Below are positions 1 to 8,630 of a stretch of DNA of 64,000 nt, one piece after another. Numbering within the stretch: position 1 is the first letter of the stretch; each line of letters begins with the position of its first letter. The translations under genes and the position numbers were made by a program. Source of the DNA: CAIVAT01 sp964455285 (GTDB taxonomy: Bacteria > Bacteroidota > Bacteroidia > Bacteroidales > FEN-979); the NCBI GenBank assembly GCA_964455285.1, contig CAYVVG010000007.1, positions 26,687 through 90,686 of the forward strand, read 5' to 3'. Under the pieces are notes generated by a model. That model had not been told where the DNA came from. It searched no databases and was given only the letters and a program-made list of their open reading frames with translations.

Positions 1-934
1 GCAGCAGGGCGCATATCCCGGCCACATATGGCGTCGCCTGGCTGGAGCCGGAAAGGGTGGCGAATCCGTTGTCCGGGTAGGTGGAAAGGATGTTGTGTCC
101 CGGCGCGAAGATCATCGTCTCGCCTGTCAGCAGCGAATCGCCGAGAGCCAGGTTCCGGTCGTCGATGCCGCCGACGGAGAACACCCCGGGATAGCGGGCC
201 GGGTAATAGATATGGTCGGAAGGAAATCCCGCGATCCTGTTCCCCGCCGCGGCGACCACGAGAATCCCGGCGCCGGTGGCCTTTGCCACGGCCTCTGCCA
301 GTTCTTTATGCCCGACGGGATCCCCCTTGCTTACCGAGATGATATCGGCCTTAAACGTGGTGGCCCATTCGATGGCTTTGACCAGGAAGCCAGGCCGGTC
401 GCCCTGCTGGTCGTGCGTTACCTTGCCGACCAGCAGGGTGGAACCGAAAGCGATGCCTGTCGGACCACGGCCGTAACCATATCCCTTGATGATCCCCGCG
501 CAATGGGTCCCATGTCCGCTCAGGTCGGCGACTCCCGACGAACTGCCGGTGCAGTCGGTAAACAGTGCCGGATCCAGGTCGAGGTGGTCGTGGGGGTACG
601 CAATGCCGGTATCCAGGACGGCCACGCGGATCCCTTTCCCGGTGAACCCTTTATGCCAGATCTCAGGGATGCCGAAACCTTTCAGCCAACCGTACTCCTG
701 GTCCCCGGACAAGATCTTTTCGCGGATGGAGCCGGTTTCGATCCCCCCGCTCCAGTAATAGTTCCCTGCGTTGTCTTTCATCCAGAGATCGATGCCGTCG
801 TAAGGATCGCCCGGGTAAAAGTTCCCGTCGACCACCAGTTCGCTGCCCGGTGCGAGGTACTGGTAGCAGGGGGCGTTCAGGCTGGGTCTCCCCGTACGGA
901 CGTTCAGGTATTTCGTGACGGTGACTTTCATCAT
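1..934 (-). CDS. SH3b-subtilase (S8 serine peptidase), C-terminus beyond window
   Basis: Reading leftward from 934, about 311 residues are visible and the frame is still open at base 1, so the C-terminus is missing. Residues 1-65 resemble a bacterial SH3 domain (LNVRTGRPS near the start). The rest is a subtilisin fold with the complete triad: Asp108 in VAVLDTGI, His141 in GHGTHCAG and Ser298 in SGSSQATP. Gly-Ser-Ser-Gln replaces the usual Gly-Thr-Ser-Met around the serine, which many subtilases tolerate. There is no signal peptide, unusual for a subtilase, so it may act in the cytoplasm or leave by another route. The start ATG overlaps the stop of the upstream membrane-protein gene (ATGA), which implies translational coupling. 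The catalytic assignment is firm; the substrate is unknown. Confidence 0.88.
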   Translation of the reverse strand, partial: MMKVTVTKYLNVRTGRPSLNAPCYQYLAPGSELVVDGNFYPGDPYDGIDLWMKDNAGNYYWSGGIETGSIREKILSGDQEYGWLKGFGIPEIWHKGFTGKGIRVAVLDTGIAYPHDHLDLDPALFTDCTGSSSGVADLSGHGTHCAGIIKGYGYGRGPTGIAFGSTLLVGKVTHDQQGDRPGFLVKAIEWATTFKADIISVSKGDPVGHKELAEAVAKATGAGILVVAAAGNRIAGFPSDHIYYPARYPGVFSVGGIDDRNLALGDSLLTGETMIFAPGHNILSTYPDNGFATLSGSSQATPYVAGICALL

Positions 935-2115
935 CCGTGGATTTTGGGAGGGGAAATTCCGCTTTCCGCTTTCCCTTGCTTTGACGGAGAGGGGGTTGAA
1001 GAGGCAGCCACCTGGTTACGCACCTTCACCAGTTTGTTCAGGAGGTCAAACCAGAAGGGAGCGCCCAGTGAGATGGCCAGGGCCGTGAGGATCCAACCCA
1101 CCACCGACCACAGGATGCACCGGATGTCGCACGGGCCGCAATCGAAACTTCCGGGACCCAGTCCCAGCACACTGTTCACTTTCCCGATGTCGGACCGAAG
1201 CAGGGAATCGGCCGCATCGATCAGCGAATCCCGTTTGACGGCCAGTTTCGAAGCCAGCGCCACCGCGATGGAATCTTCGGCCCGTCTTTGCGCAAGACTG
1301 TCGAGGGTGGCCGGGGGGAGGTTCCCGCCAGTCATTTGCCGGCGCAGGGCGCTGAGTTCGGCCTGCTGGCGGGCCAGGTCCTGGTCGAGGGTGGGATGCG
1401 ATTTTGCAAAGGCATCGGCCTGTTGCACGATCGCTTCCCGAAGTTTCGGGTCTTTCTCCAGTTTTCCCACGATCCGGAGGGTATCGATATTGAAAACGAT
1501 GGCCAGTCCGAGCCCGATGAAGAAGAGGATGAACTGGGTCTTCCGTTTGTACCACCCCGTGGCGCGTTCCATGGTCTCGTCGAACCAGTTCTCCAGGGAA
1601 GCCCGGAACTGGTCGACGCTTCCCTGGGCGTCGGTCCACACCGATTCGAGGTATTTGACCGTTTCGGGGCCGATCGCCGCCTGTCCCCAGAGGGTTTGTT
1701 TTTGGGCAAGCGCCTTTTCGATGAGCGGGCGAAGGTCGGCTCCAGGCCTGATCTTTTCTCCCCGCAGAAGGTCGATGATCACCTTCGAGAAGGATTCCCG
1801 CTTGAGGTAGGCGGGTTTCCCCGAGCGGTTGTTCTCGCCCAGGAAGGTGATGAGCGGGTGGCGGTAAAAAGAGTCGACCGCCCGTTTCCCGTCTCCTCCT
1901 GCCGTGGAGGGACGGAACAGCGCCCAGAGGCCACGCCACCGGGCGACGGTTCCTTCCCCGTCCTCCAGCATGCGGACAATCGCCTGTTCAAGGACCTTGG
2001 CGCGGAAGTTGCACGCGGTGGCGATCATTTCCTGGAGGATGGTGGCCAGCAGGCTGTAGAGAAGGTAGATGAATACCAGCCCGATGACGACATCCAGAAT
2101 GCCTGTGTTGAACAT
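931..2115 (-). CDS. Three-segment membrane protein of unknown function
   Basis: 394 residues. A hydrophobic N-terminus (about residues 5-30) is followed by a charged soluble region, a second membrane segment near 195-215 preceded by WYKRKTQF, a Gln/Arg/Ala-rich helical stretch (about 230-310) and a third segment near 335-360. The C-terminal tail is basic. I recognise the general architecture from uncharacterised Bacteroidota membrane proteins but know no established function. The gene lies 52 bases after the cysteine-peptidase-like gene and overlaps the subtilase start by four bases, so the three genes probably form one leftward operon. It could anchor or regulate the two predicted hydrolases, which is inference from context only. 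Confidence 0.8.
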   Translation of the reverse strand: MFNTGILDVVIGLVFIYLLYSLLATILQEMIATACNFRAKVLEQAIVRMLEDGEGTVARWRGLWALFRPSTAGGDGKRAVDSFYRHPLITFLGENNRSGKPAYLKRESFSKVIIDLLRGEKIRPGADLRPLIEKALAQKQTLWGQAAIGPETVKYLESVWTDAQGSVDQFRASLENWFDETMERATGWYKRKTQFILFFIGLGLAIVFNIDTLRIVGKLEKDPKLREAIVQQADAFAKSHPTLDQDLARQQAELSALRRQMTGGNLPPATLDSLAQRRAEDSIAVALASKLAVKRDSLIDAADSLLRSDIGKVNSVLGLGPGSFDCGPCDIRCILWSVVGWILTALAISLGAPFWFDLLNKLVKVRNQVAASSTPSPSKQGKAESGISPPKIHG

Positions 2116-2167
2116 AGAGAATGGTTTTTGATGATGGTTCCGTTAACTGATCCGTTGAATTTCAAAT

Positions 2168-2716
2168 TCAGGCCTCTTTCTCCGAGAGTTTTCCCGATTC
2201 GGGGAGGAAGATCTGCCTGACATTCTTGGGCTGGTTGATATAGTTGGGGCGCCTGGCCACGTAAAGTTTGCTTTTCTCTTTTCTCACGATGCAGACCCGG
2301 TCGGACTGGTTTCCTCCGAGAATGTGGTAGCAGGCGGCGTCTTCGCCGACATACAGCGCCACGTGCCCGGCTCTCCGTCCGTCGGGAGTGTTGCGGACAA
2401 AGGCCAGCACATCGCCCAGCATCGGGGTTTCGGTGTATTTGCCGAAGGTGCCCCAGTTGAGCGCCCAGAGCGGATCTTTGACCACCTGGCGGCCGCTGCG
2501 CCGGACGATGATGGCCATGAAAAGCCCGCACCAGGGGATCTCGTCGGCTTTATAGATGTTGGCGACATTGGCGCCGATCTCCCGGGCCCAGGAGAGGATG
2601 ACCGGGTTGTTGGCGGTGCCCGGGGCTTCGATCACGTCGATCAGTTTCAGCGCCTCGTTGAGCATTCTCGGCCCGCCTTCTGCGGCCAGCCACCGGTATT
2701 CTTTCTGTAAAGGCAT
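2168..2716 (-). CDS. TIGR02594-type NlpC/P60-like protein
   Basis: 182 residues. The central region matches the TIGR02594 family, which has an NlpC/P60-like papain fold: Cys63 in EIPWCGLF as probable nucleophile, His118 in GHVALYVG as probable second catalytic residue, and the family GGNQSDRV motif near 134-141. Such proteins are usually peptidoglycan amidases or endolysin-like domains, often of phage or secretion-system origin. No signal peptide is visible, so it is either cytoplasmic or delivered by a separate system. The start at 2716 lies about 30 bases downstream of a TATCTTTG promoter element. It heads the operon with the membrane protein and the subtilase. Family assignment is fairly sure; the substrate is not. 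Confidence 0.78.
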   Translation of the reverse strand: MPLQKEYRWLAAEGGPRMLNEALKLIDVIEAPGTANNPVILSWAREIGANVANIYKADEIPWCGLFMAIIVRRSGRQVVKDPLWALNWGTFGKYTETPMLGDVLAFVRNTPDGRRAGHVALYVGEDAACYHILGGNQSDRVCIVRKEKSKLYVARRPNYINQPKNVRQIFLPESGKLSEKEA

Positions 2717-2748
2717 GATTCAGGAAATTTCATGTTTATATTAGGACA

Positions 2749-2756
2749 AAGATACA
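2749..2756 (-). promoter_or_regulatory. -7 promoter element for the leftward peptidase operon
   Basis: The minus strand reads TATCTTTG, a perfect match to the Bacteroidota -7 consensus TAnnTTTG, about 33 bases before the ATG at 2716. It is back to back with the rightward promoter at 2817. No convincing -33 element was seen. Confidence 0.6.
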
Positions 2757-2816
2757 GTTAACAAAAGCAAAAACAATTGTGGAGCGACGGGAAACTTCCA
2801 TCCTGTCGAAAAATGA

Positions 2817-2824
2817 TACTTTTG
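2817..2824 (+). promoter_or_regulatory. -7 promoter element for the HD-domain gene
   Basis: TACTTTTG matches TAnnTTTG exactly and lies 18 bases before the ATG at 2842. This placement rules out the longer reading from GTG at 2779, because that start would lie upstream of the promoter. Confidence 0.65.
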
Positions 2825-2841
2825 CAGGAAAGATAGCCGAA

Positions 2842-3423
2842 ATGAACATGGATCCGACCCTGCTACCCCTTGATCATACCGCCGCCCTGCAACTGCTTCA
2901 CCGGTATGTCAAAAATGAAAAGATGATCTTTCACTGCCTGGCTTCGGAGGCGGTGATGGCCGGGATCGCCCGGAGGCTGGGCCGTGACGAACAGGCATGG
3001 GGGCTTGCCGGCCTCCTTCACGACCTCGACGTGGAGATCACCAACGCCGATCCCCTGGTACATGGAACGCAGACCGAAGTGCTGCTGAAAGATTACGACT
3101 TGCCGCCCGAGATCCTCGACGCCATCCGGATGCACAACGAATGTTCATCGGGGAAGGAGCGCAGCACCGAATTCCAGCACGCCCTGGCGGCCGGCGAGAC
3201 CATCACGGGGCTGATCTTCGCCACCACCTATGTCTATCCCGAAAAGAGACTGGCCGTCGTGAAGCCGAAATCGGTGGTCAAGCGGATGAAGGAGAAGATG
3301 TTCGCCGCCTCGGTGAAGCGGGAGAACATCCTCGAATGCGAAAAGATCGGGATCCCCATCGACGAATTCGCCGCCCTGGCGATTGCCGCCATGCTGCCGG
3401 TTGCGGGGGAGATAGGGTTGTGA
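2842..3423 (+). CDS. HD-domain phosphohydrolase-like protein
   Basis: 193 residues from ATG 2842 (a second Met lies two codons later). The metal-binding residues of an HD domain are visible: His31 in IFHC, the His60-Asp61 pair in GLLHDLDVE and a later RMHNE. HD proteins of this size are metal-dependent phosphohydrolases, commonly acting on nucleotides or phosphate esters; the substrate here cannot be read. No signal peptide or membrane segment is present, so it should be cytoplasmic. The gene has its own promoter, divergent from the peptidase operon. The stop codon TGA lies inside the first unit of a GTGAGYY heptad array that begins at 3420. Confidence 0.82.
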   Translation: MNMDPTLLPLDHTAALQLLHRYVKNEKMIFHCLASEAVMAGIARRLGRDEQAWGLAGLLHDLDVEITNADPLVHGTQTEVLLKDYDLPPEILDAIRMHNECSSGKERSTEFQHALAAGETITGLIFATTYVYPEKRLAVVKPKSVVKRMKEKMFAASVKRENILECEKIGIPIDEFAALAIAAMLPVAGEIGL

Positions 3424-3447
3424 GTTGTGAGTCGTGAGTTGTGAGCC
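3420..3447 (+). repeat. GTGAGYY heptad array (family a)
   Basis: Four consecutive 7-nt units of form GTGAGYY, with only the last two bases varying (TT, TC, TT, CC). The array starts within the stop codon region of the HD gene. The same word returns at 4782. Confidence 0.85.
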
Positions 3448-3461
3448 AAGTCAGGTGATTT

Positions 3462-4046
3462 CTACTTTGACAGCATGCAATCAGCAATTTCCGACAGGTT
3501 GTGTCCCAGCTTGTCCGACGAAATTTCATATTCGAAGAACATAGAGCCATCTTCATCCACCTGTGCGGAGGATATCGTCTTGTCTGCTGAAATATGGAGA
3601 ATAAAGGACTTTAGTCGACCGCCCTCGGCAATCTGTTTGAGTTGTTCACGCGTAACTGAATAAAAACCGGCAATGTTGCAATCCAGCAGAGGCAGGGACT
3701 TGGCAGTAAAGGTACCGCACGGATACAGCGCGAGGTGCGCTCCGTCGTTAAAGAACAATTCCAGTGAATTATTCTTTTCAAACCCGAATTTCGAACTGCT
3801 GCTCCGGGTGATATAGAAATACAAATAATATTCTTCACCCGACTTTACAAAGCTCACAACCGATGCGGTAGAGAAGCCATACAGCGTCTTTCGAATCTCG
3901 GTTGCGATATCAGGTTTTACCGAACAATCATCCGAACGGATCATTTTCAGATAATTCTTTGGGAATTTCTTCCATTTGCATTGAGCTTCCGTGCCCAATG
4001 AAAATATCAGGCAGAAGCCGGCGACAAGGATAAATAGTTTTTTCAT
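3462..4046 (-). CDS. Hypothetical secreted protein
   Basis: 194 residues with a clear signal peptide (residues 1 to about 21, hydrophobic FILVAGFCLIFSLG, then TEAQ). The mature part contains YYLYFYIT and several short aromatic strands, consistent with a small beta-rich periplasmic or outer-membrane protein. No T9SS sorting domain or lipobox is present. I do not recognise a family. It is followed leftward by the family-a heptad array and preceded after nine bases by another exported hypothetical protein (4056-4607), so the two may be cotranscribed. The gene is AT-richer than its neighbours. Confidence 0.7.
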   Translation of the reverse strand: MKKLFILVAGFCLIFSLGTEAQCKWKKFPKNYLKMIRSDDCSVKPDIATEIRKTLYGFSTASVVSFVKSGEEYYLYFYITRSSSSKFGFEKNNSLELFFNDGAHLALYPCGTFTAKSLPLLDCNIAGFYSVTREQLKQIAEGGRLKSFILHISADKTISSAQVDEDGSMFFEYEISSDKLGHNLSEIADCMLSK

Positions 4047-4055
4047 GGCGTTGTT

Positions 4056-4607
4056 TTAAATAGTGATATATAAACCGATTAAAAACACATCCTTGAATTG
4101 GAATCCGGGAAGGATCATAACGGTCGGAGCCGACTCCTTGTTTTTAATATAGAGTCTTTTCCACTTCGGATCGAAGGCTCCTATTATGGCGCCGGTAACT
4201 CCACAGCCCAGGGTCATGCCCGCATACAGGGTCGCCCAGTTAAAATCATCCATCGACCGATCGCCACTGTATTTCAGATGCGTTATGGCGACGGAGAAAA
4301 GACCGATTCCTGAGCCAATCAAACCGTATGCCAGGGCATGGTTTCCTTTCCGGACAGAAATATAGCGAAGGTCATCAACCCGGATCCGGGAGGGTTGCAC
4401 AGCTCCTCCGTCGTTATAGGTAATAACGCTGTCGTTGATCAATATCAGGTTTCTGACCTTCAATATTTTATAGTCTTTTTTATAAATCTTGGCCCGGCCA
4501 TAAGTAGTCTCTTTCCTGATAAATTCTTTTTGTGCACTGAGTGGATGAGAAAATATGACCATGAGGCAGACTGAAATGCTGAAACTTATGGTGCGAATGA
4601 AGTCCAT
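4056..4607 (-). CDS. Hypothetical exported or membrane protein
   Basis: 183 residues. An N-terminal hydrophobic segment (SFSISVCLMVIFSHPLSAQ) looks like a signal peptide ending near residue 25. Residues 95-115 (YGLIGSGIGLFSVAI) and 130-145 (LYAGMTLGCGVTGAIIGAF) are glycine-rich and hydrophobic, suggesting two membrane helices or a glycine-zipper-like region. The N-terminal mature part (VRNLILINDSVITYNDGG, then RYISVRKGNHALAYG) resembles small Bacteroidota proteins of unknown function. It probably shares a transcript with the downstream hypothetical 3462-4046. No family is recognised. Confidence 0.68.
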   Translation of the reverse strand: MDFIRTISFSISVCLMVIFSHPLSAQKEFIRKETTYGRAKIYKKDYKILKVRNLILINDSVITYNDGGAVQPSRIRVDDLRYISVRKGNHALAYGLIGSGIGLFSVAITHLKYSGDRSMDDFNWATLYAGMTLGCGVTGAIIGAFDPKWKRLYIKNKESAPTVMILPGFQFKDVFLIGLYITI

Positions 4608-4781
4608 ATTACTGTATATTAATTGATTAATAAATGGTATGTAACAGTTTCGGAAGTAATGGAATGGTTACAAATTCGCAAACATGTAAAAATATGGTAT
4701 ATTTTCGATTCTTCCAAACCGCAGGAAAAAAACGGATGTTCATCCCGGTCACCATGACTGTTGCCAGAAGCGCTCGAAACG

Positions 4782-4821
4782 GTGAGCCGTGAGTCGTGAG
4801 CCGTGAGCCGTGAGTCGTCAC
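4782..4821 (+). repeat. GTGAGYY heptad array (family a)
   Basis: Five GTGAGYY units (CC, TC, CC, CC, TC) end in GTCAC, directly at the stop codon (4818-4820 on the minus strand) of the large T9SS gene. Both family-a arrays have the same orientation and bracket the two small exported-protein genes. The remaining bases 4608-4781 hold nothing I could identify. Confidence 0.85.
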
Positions 4822-6905
4822 TTTACCACTAACTTACCCCGTGTTGCGGCGCCGTTGTTTCGGATGACTTCCACCAGGTACATGCCCCGGGACAAACCGG
4901 CCAGGTCGAGACGGAAATCGGTTGTTGCTTGAAGTAGCCGGTGTTTCCTGACGGGCCGGCCGAAAAGGTCGGTCACATGTACCGCCTGCGGATGGCCCTC
5001 ACCCCGTGAGTTAAACAGCAGGCGTGTGTAACCGGAGGCAGGGTTGGGAGTTATCGTAAAATCCCTCCCCGGTTGTTTATAAGCGGGTTCCGTCACCCCC
5101 ACCGCAAAGGGTGACCGGGTAGAGAGAATTCCGCCCTGGGAACATCCGATCCAGCCGGTGCCGTCGGGTGAAACGGCCAGGGAGACCAGGTTCTGGATGG
5201 TCGTCACCGGTTCTGCAAGCCACTGATCACCGGATAGGGTAAATAACTCTGAACTGCCGATGGCATACACATGTTCAGGGTCGGGATGACAGACATTGAT
5301 AAGCCCGCCGGTTGATTCCGGACCGGGAGTCCAGGTGGATCCGTCAAAGTGATAGCTGACCCCGTGCATGTTGAATGAGGAATAGCCTACCGCCCATCCC
5401 GAGTTGGGGGAACAGAAAGAAACGGCTTGCATTACCTGGTCCGGCGGCGCAGCCATCTCCTCTGTCCAGGATCCCAACTGGTACCGGATGATCGCGTACT
5501 GAAATCCCGGGGATTTCCTGGCGATTCCCCAACCATGCGACGGATCCGTGAAGCTGAGGGAGCATATCAGGCGGAGATCCGGGAAATAATAGGTGATCAT
5601 TGAATTCCCGCTCAACAGGTAAACCCGGGCGCCACCGGAGACATAATCGGCCGCCAGCCAGGCGCCGCCATCTGGTAACGCACACACCACGCCGATCGGC
5701 ACGCTAAGTGTGTCGGTGATCAGCTGCCAGCCCGAAGAAGAGTATCTGTACAGGAAAGTCTTGTGCAACCGGTTCGACCAACCGGCAGCGATTCCATGGT
5801 TCGTATCGGCAAAATGGATGTGCCGGATGTTCACTTCGCCGAAAGAGGTATCGGGAGCGAGGGTTCCGTGGTGATAACGAAGAATGTATTTTCCGTCGCC
5901 GGCCAGCCAGCCATGGGCCGTGTCGGGAAACGACAGGTCGATCCTGCCTTCGGCCAGGGTGTTTGAATAGTCCCAGCCCGACGCATCATGCCTTAGAATA
6001 TGGCCCCACTCGGTTGCCACGTACATCTGCCCGGCACTGCCGGGAGCCAGGGCGTTGGGTGTGCCCGGATTCACATAAGAGCCTGTCCACCGGTTGCCGT
6101 CGAACTCAAAAACTGTCGTATCCGTCCAGAACCAGTTCGTTTGTCCTCCGCAACTCCACCCATGCTCCGGATTGTCAAAATGCAGATCATTGGAGGTGCA
6201 TGGGGGATTCGACGGCGCCCATGACCAGGATGAGCCGTCGTAATTCATGATAAAATTCATCCCATCGCTGTAAACGCCACCGATCCATCCGTGATCGGCA
6301 TCATAAAAGAAGAGTGATCTGATATCGAGGATGTCGGAAGAAACCAGGGGATTCCAGTGCCAGCCTGTTTGGTCGTAACGGTAAAATTGCATGAATCCGC
6401 CGCACCATCCGTGATCCGGATCCGTAAAGCACACCTCGGTCACCCCTCCGTAACCGAGCGTATCGAGCGTGGTCCAGGCGGTACCGTCATAGTGCATTCT
6501 TACCTGGCCCACGGCCCAGCCATTGTCGGGCGAGGGAAAGCAAACGTCGTACAAATCCCTGGTGGTCCCTGCGTTTTCCTGTATCCAATCTCCGTTCGAG
6601 TACCTGAGCAGGGTGCCATGATTGCCCACCGCCCAGCCGTGGTTTTCATCGGTAAACCAAAGGGCGTTCAGATCCTGAAAAGTGATCCGGTCATACATGC
6701 TCCATCTTGTGCCGATGTAATGAAGAAGCTTCCCACCGTTCCCGACCGCCCATCCCTCGCCGGCCGAAGGAAAACAGAGATCATTCAGATGGTTGCCATC
6801 CCCTGAGGGGTTGTGCCAGTACCAGGTATGCTGGGCCCCGGCGGGCAGGTTCCCACAGAGAAGTCCGATTATCAGGAGGATTGCAGGTAACGGGAAGATC
6901 TTCAT
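4818..6905 (-). CDS. T9SS cargo with YCF48-like beta-propeller repeats
   Basis: 695 residues. The signal peptide (MKIFPLPAILLIIGLLCG, cleavage near GAQ) is followed by about a dozen repeats of the form HGWAVGxxGxLLRYxxxxW, spaced roughly 40-60 residues. This pattern is seen in YCF48/BNR-type beta-propellers. Residues from about 615 on form a type A T9SS C-terminal sorting domain (ITPNPASGYTRLLF, then GMYLVEV and final KLVVK). The protein should cross the outer membrane by T9SS and be attached or released at the cell surface. Several propeller repeats have lost the AVG core (WCGG, WIGG, WLAG), as expected for divergent blades. It appears to be third in a leftward operon after the lipoprotein and the 293-residue T9SS protein. 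Confidence 0.88.
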   Translation of the reverse strand: MKIFPLPAILLIIGLLCGNLPAGAQHTWYWHNPSGDGNHLNDLCFPSAGEGWAVGNGGKLLHYIGTRWSMYDRITFQDLNALWFTDENHGWAVGNHGTLLRYSNGDWIQENAGTTRDLYDVCFPSPDNGWAVGQVRMHYDGTAWTTLDTLGYGGVTEVCFTDPDHGWCGGFMQFYRYDQTGWHWNPLVSSDILDIRSLFFYDADHGWIGGVYSDGMNFIMNYDGSSWSWAPSNPPCTSNDLHFDNPEHGWSCGGQTNWFWTDTTVFEFDGNRWTGSYVNPGTPNALAPGSAGQMYVATEWGHILRHDASGWDYSNTLAEGRIDLSFPDTAHGWLAGDGKYILRYHHGTLAPDTSFGEVNIRHIHFADTNHGIAAGWSNRLHKTFLYRYSSSGWQLITDTLSVPIGVVCALPDGGAWLAADYVSGGARVYLLSGNSMITYYFPDLRLICSLSFTDPSHGWGIARKSPGFQYAIIRYQLGSWTEEMAAPPDQVMQAVSFCSPNSGWAVGYSSFNMHGVSYHFDGSTWTPGPESTGGLINVCHPDPEHVYAIGSSELFTLSGDQWLAEPVTTIQNLVSLAVSPDGTGWIGCSQGGILSTRSPFAVGVTEPAYKQPGRDFTITPNPASGYTRLLFNSRGEGHPQAVHVTDLFGRPVRKHRLLQATTDFRLDLAGLSRGMYLVEVIRNNGAATRGKLVVK

Positions 6906-6937
6906 GGCTTTTTTAATTTGGTTTCCAGGCTATGCTT

Positions 6938-7819
6938 TCATTCCTTGATAAACTTGATGTTTTTCACCCAACCGGCAGAGATGGCCCGCAACATATAGAA
7001 TCCGGGTGGGAGGTCGGCGACCGGTAAGGTCACTTTCTGCTGATAAGCGGGGGGATATTGTTTAACAAGCCTGGTATTCATGTTTAAAACCTGGATGGAA
7101 ACCGTTTCCGCTCCCCATGGTAAGTCCAGGTACAGGTAATCCTGAACGGGGTTGGGATATACTACCGGTCCAGCTTCCCGAGTGATCGCAGGATCCACCG
7201 GCAGAGCAGGATCTGAATGGAGCACGATGGTATAGGTAAGGGTGTCCCCGCCGCGGGTCAGTTTGTAATGCAATTCCGTTAATTCATCGCACAATGCAAA
7301 TCCCGGAATTGTATCATGGACGGTGATATTTGAATCCGGTTCGATATCGTAAATGATCGAACGAACGGGATAAAGGTCGGAGCAATGCATCACATTTACA
7401 TGGCGGGGCCAGCCATAGAACCTAAAGTCGATGACGTAATAGGCTAAATGATCATTTACGATAAATAATCCTCCAAAATCTCCGGCTTCCGATCCAAGCA
7501 GGGTGCAGGTATTGTCGGCAATTTTATACAGTGTGTATTCACTGCCGGCCCGGTAATCCACGAAATAGCCGCATGGAGGAATCATCCGGAGCAAGTAGCC
7601 CCAATAGGATTCATCGGGTTGCGCGCTTTGATGGCTCAGGATTCCCGTCAGATAATGATACAAGACATACCCCGAGCCATGATAGCCGTAACTGTAATTG
7701 TCGAAGTGATAATCGGGATTGATCACCAGCATGCACTCCTTTTCCTGAAAGCCAAGCCTCTGAGCTGAGGTGAAAGAGGCGATCGTCAGAAGGAAAAGAA
7801 ATACCATAAAAGCCTTCAT
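6938..7819 (-). CDS. T9SS type A cargo protein
   Basis: 293 residues from ATG 7819. I prefer this start over an upstream in-frame Met at 7894 because the sequence MKAFMVFLFLLTIASFTSAQ from 7819 is a perfect signal peptide. The last 75 residues are a type A sorting domain (VYPNPVQDYLYLDLP, then PPGFYMLRA and IKFIKE). The 200-residue passenger is beta-rich and contains no family I recognise. The gene follows the lipoprotein gene (start-stop separation 25 bases) and precedes the propeller gene by 32 bases, so the three are probably cotranscribed from the promoter at 8491-8521. Confidence 0.83.
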   Translation of the reverse strand: MKAFMVFLFLLTIASFTSAQRLGFQEKECMLVINPDYHFDNYSYGYHGSGYVLYHYLTGILSHQSAQPDESYWGYLLRMIPPCGYFVDYRAGSEYTLYKIADNTCTLLGSEAGDFGGLFIVNDHLAYYVIDFRFYGWPRHVNVMHCSDLYPVRSIIYDIEPDSNITVHDTIPGFALCDELTELHYKLTRGGDTLTYTIVLHSDPALPVDPAITREAGPVVYPNPVQDYLYLDLPWGAETVSIQVLNMNTRLVKQYPPAYQQKVTLPVADLPPGFYMLRAISAGWVKNIKFIKE

Positions 7820-7844
7820 AAACAAAAGGTTACATGTGTGTGGT

Positions 7845-8429
7845 TTAGCGCTCCCCGGTCCGGAGGGGCTTTCCGGCTTTGGTCCTGACGGCACAACTTT
7901 TCACCTTTAGCTTCACCCGGTAATTATCCCAGTCAACCATCACCCAACCGTAATATTGTTTTCCGCCTTTGCTGATCATTAAACCGAGATATTTTGACGT
8001 ATCGGAAAGGCATCGATAATAACTCGCCGTTGGAATGTTGAAAAGGAAATAGGTTTCGCTCCTCCATCTGCTGAATGAGGCATCAAATGCGATTCCTGCA
8101 TCATAGAGGTACAGAGAATCCCATTTCTTTGGATTTTGATTGGGCAGGGTAACCTGGTTGCCGTTATGTCCGGTACATTCAAATGTGTACCCCCAATCGG
8201 AGCCGGAGGGTAAAATCACCTCGACCCTGTTGGCTGAAAAACTGAAATCGGTCACACTGTCATGATCCGGATCGATCGTGAAACAGGTGGTATCCTGGAT
8301 ATAGTTGTAACTGACCGTGACGTCCGGCTCAAAATCCGTGTAGATGATTTGATCCTGCTCCGGTTGCTGATCCTTTTTGCAGGAAACGGAGAAGACGAGC
8401 AACAGAACCAGAAACGAGTATCTTTTCAT
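7845..8429 (-). CDS. Hypothetical lipoprotein
   Basis: 194 residues. MKRYSFLVLLLVFSVSCKKD is a signal peptide with a lipobox Cys17 followed by Lys-Lys-Asp, typical of Bacteroidota lipoproteins. The mature domain is beta-rich and ends in VMVDWDNYRVKLKVKSCAV, resembling small secreted lipoproteins that carry a C-terminal GWxxV-like strand motif (YGWVMVDWD). The function is unknown. It is the promoter-proximal gene of the leftward three-gene group and lies downstream of the palindrome/TTTACAC regulatory region at 8491-8562. Confidence 0.8.
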   Translation of the reverse strand: MKRYSFLVLLLVFSVSCKKDQQPEQDQIIYTDFEPDVTVSYNYIQDTTCFTIDPDHDSVTDFSFSANRVEVILPSGSDWGYTFECTGHNGNQVTLPNQNPKKWDSLYLYDAGIAFDASFSRWRSETYFLFNIPTASYYRCLSDTSKYLGLMISKGGKQYYGWVMVDWDNYRVKLKVKSCAVRTKAGKPLRTGER

Positions 8430-8490
8430 ACCCTTGACCGGCGATACAGTCAGAAAGCCTGACGAGTCCTTCGTTAGACTGAAATTCGTG

Positions 8491-8521
8491 TAAAGATAAC
8501 CCTGATGCCCGGATAATGCAA
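8491..8521 (-). promoter_or_regulatory. Promoter of the lipoprotein/T9SS operon
   Basis: Minus strand: -7 element TATCTTTA (8498-8491; last base G to A against the TAnnTTTG consensus) and an upstream TTG (8521-8519) separated by exactly 20 bases. The same 20-base spacing occurs at the promoter of the 1722-residue T9SS gene. Confidence 0.6.
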
Positions 8522-8529
8522 GGGAAAAA

Positions 8530-8562
8530 TTTACACTTTCTTATGCCCGAAAATCGGGCATA
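8530..8562 (-). promoter_or_regulatory. Palindromic operator plus TTTACAC motif
   Basis: 8542-8562 is a perfect inverted repeat with 9-bp arms (TATGCCCGA and TCGGGCATA) around AAA. TTTACAC lies at 8530-8536, between the palindrome and the -33 TTG. A matching arrangement is found at 31400-31428. The position just upstream of the promoter suggests an activator or regulator site. Confidence 0.6.
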
Positions 8563-8630
8563 CTCTGCCCTTATAGATATAATAGATTGGTTCACAATTA
8601 TATGAAAATATCTATCCGCTCTGGAATTCA

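Noticed and set aside
95..1810. Long rightward open frame of about 570 codons opposite the subtilase and membrane-protein genes
   Set aside because: It is antisense to two genes with clear motifs; the open frame follows from GC-rich codon composition and has no recognisable domain.
4627..4821. 64-codon leftward frame with repeated TTHGSRL residues
   Set aside because: It translates the GTGAGYY heptad array; a period of seven opens frames without coding function.
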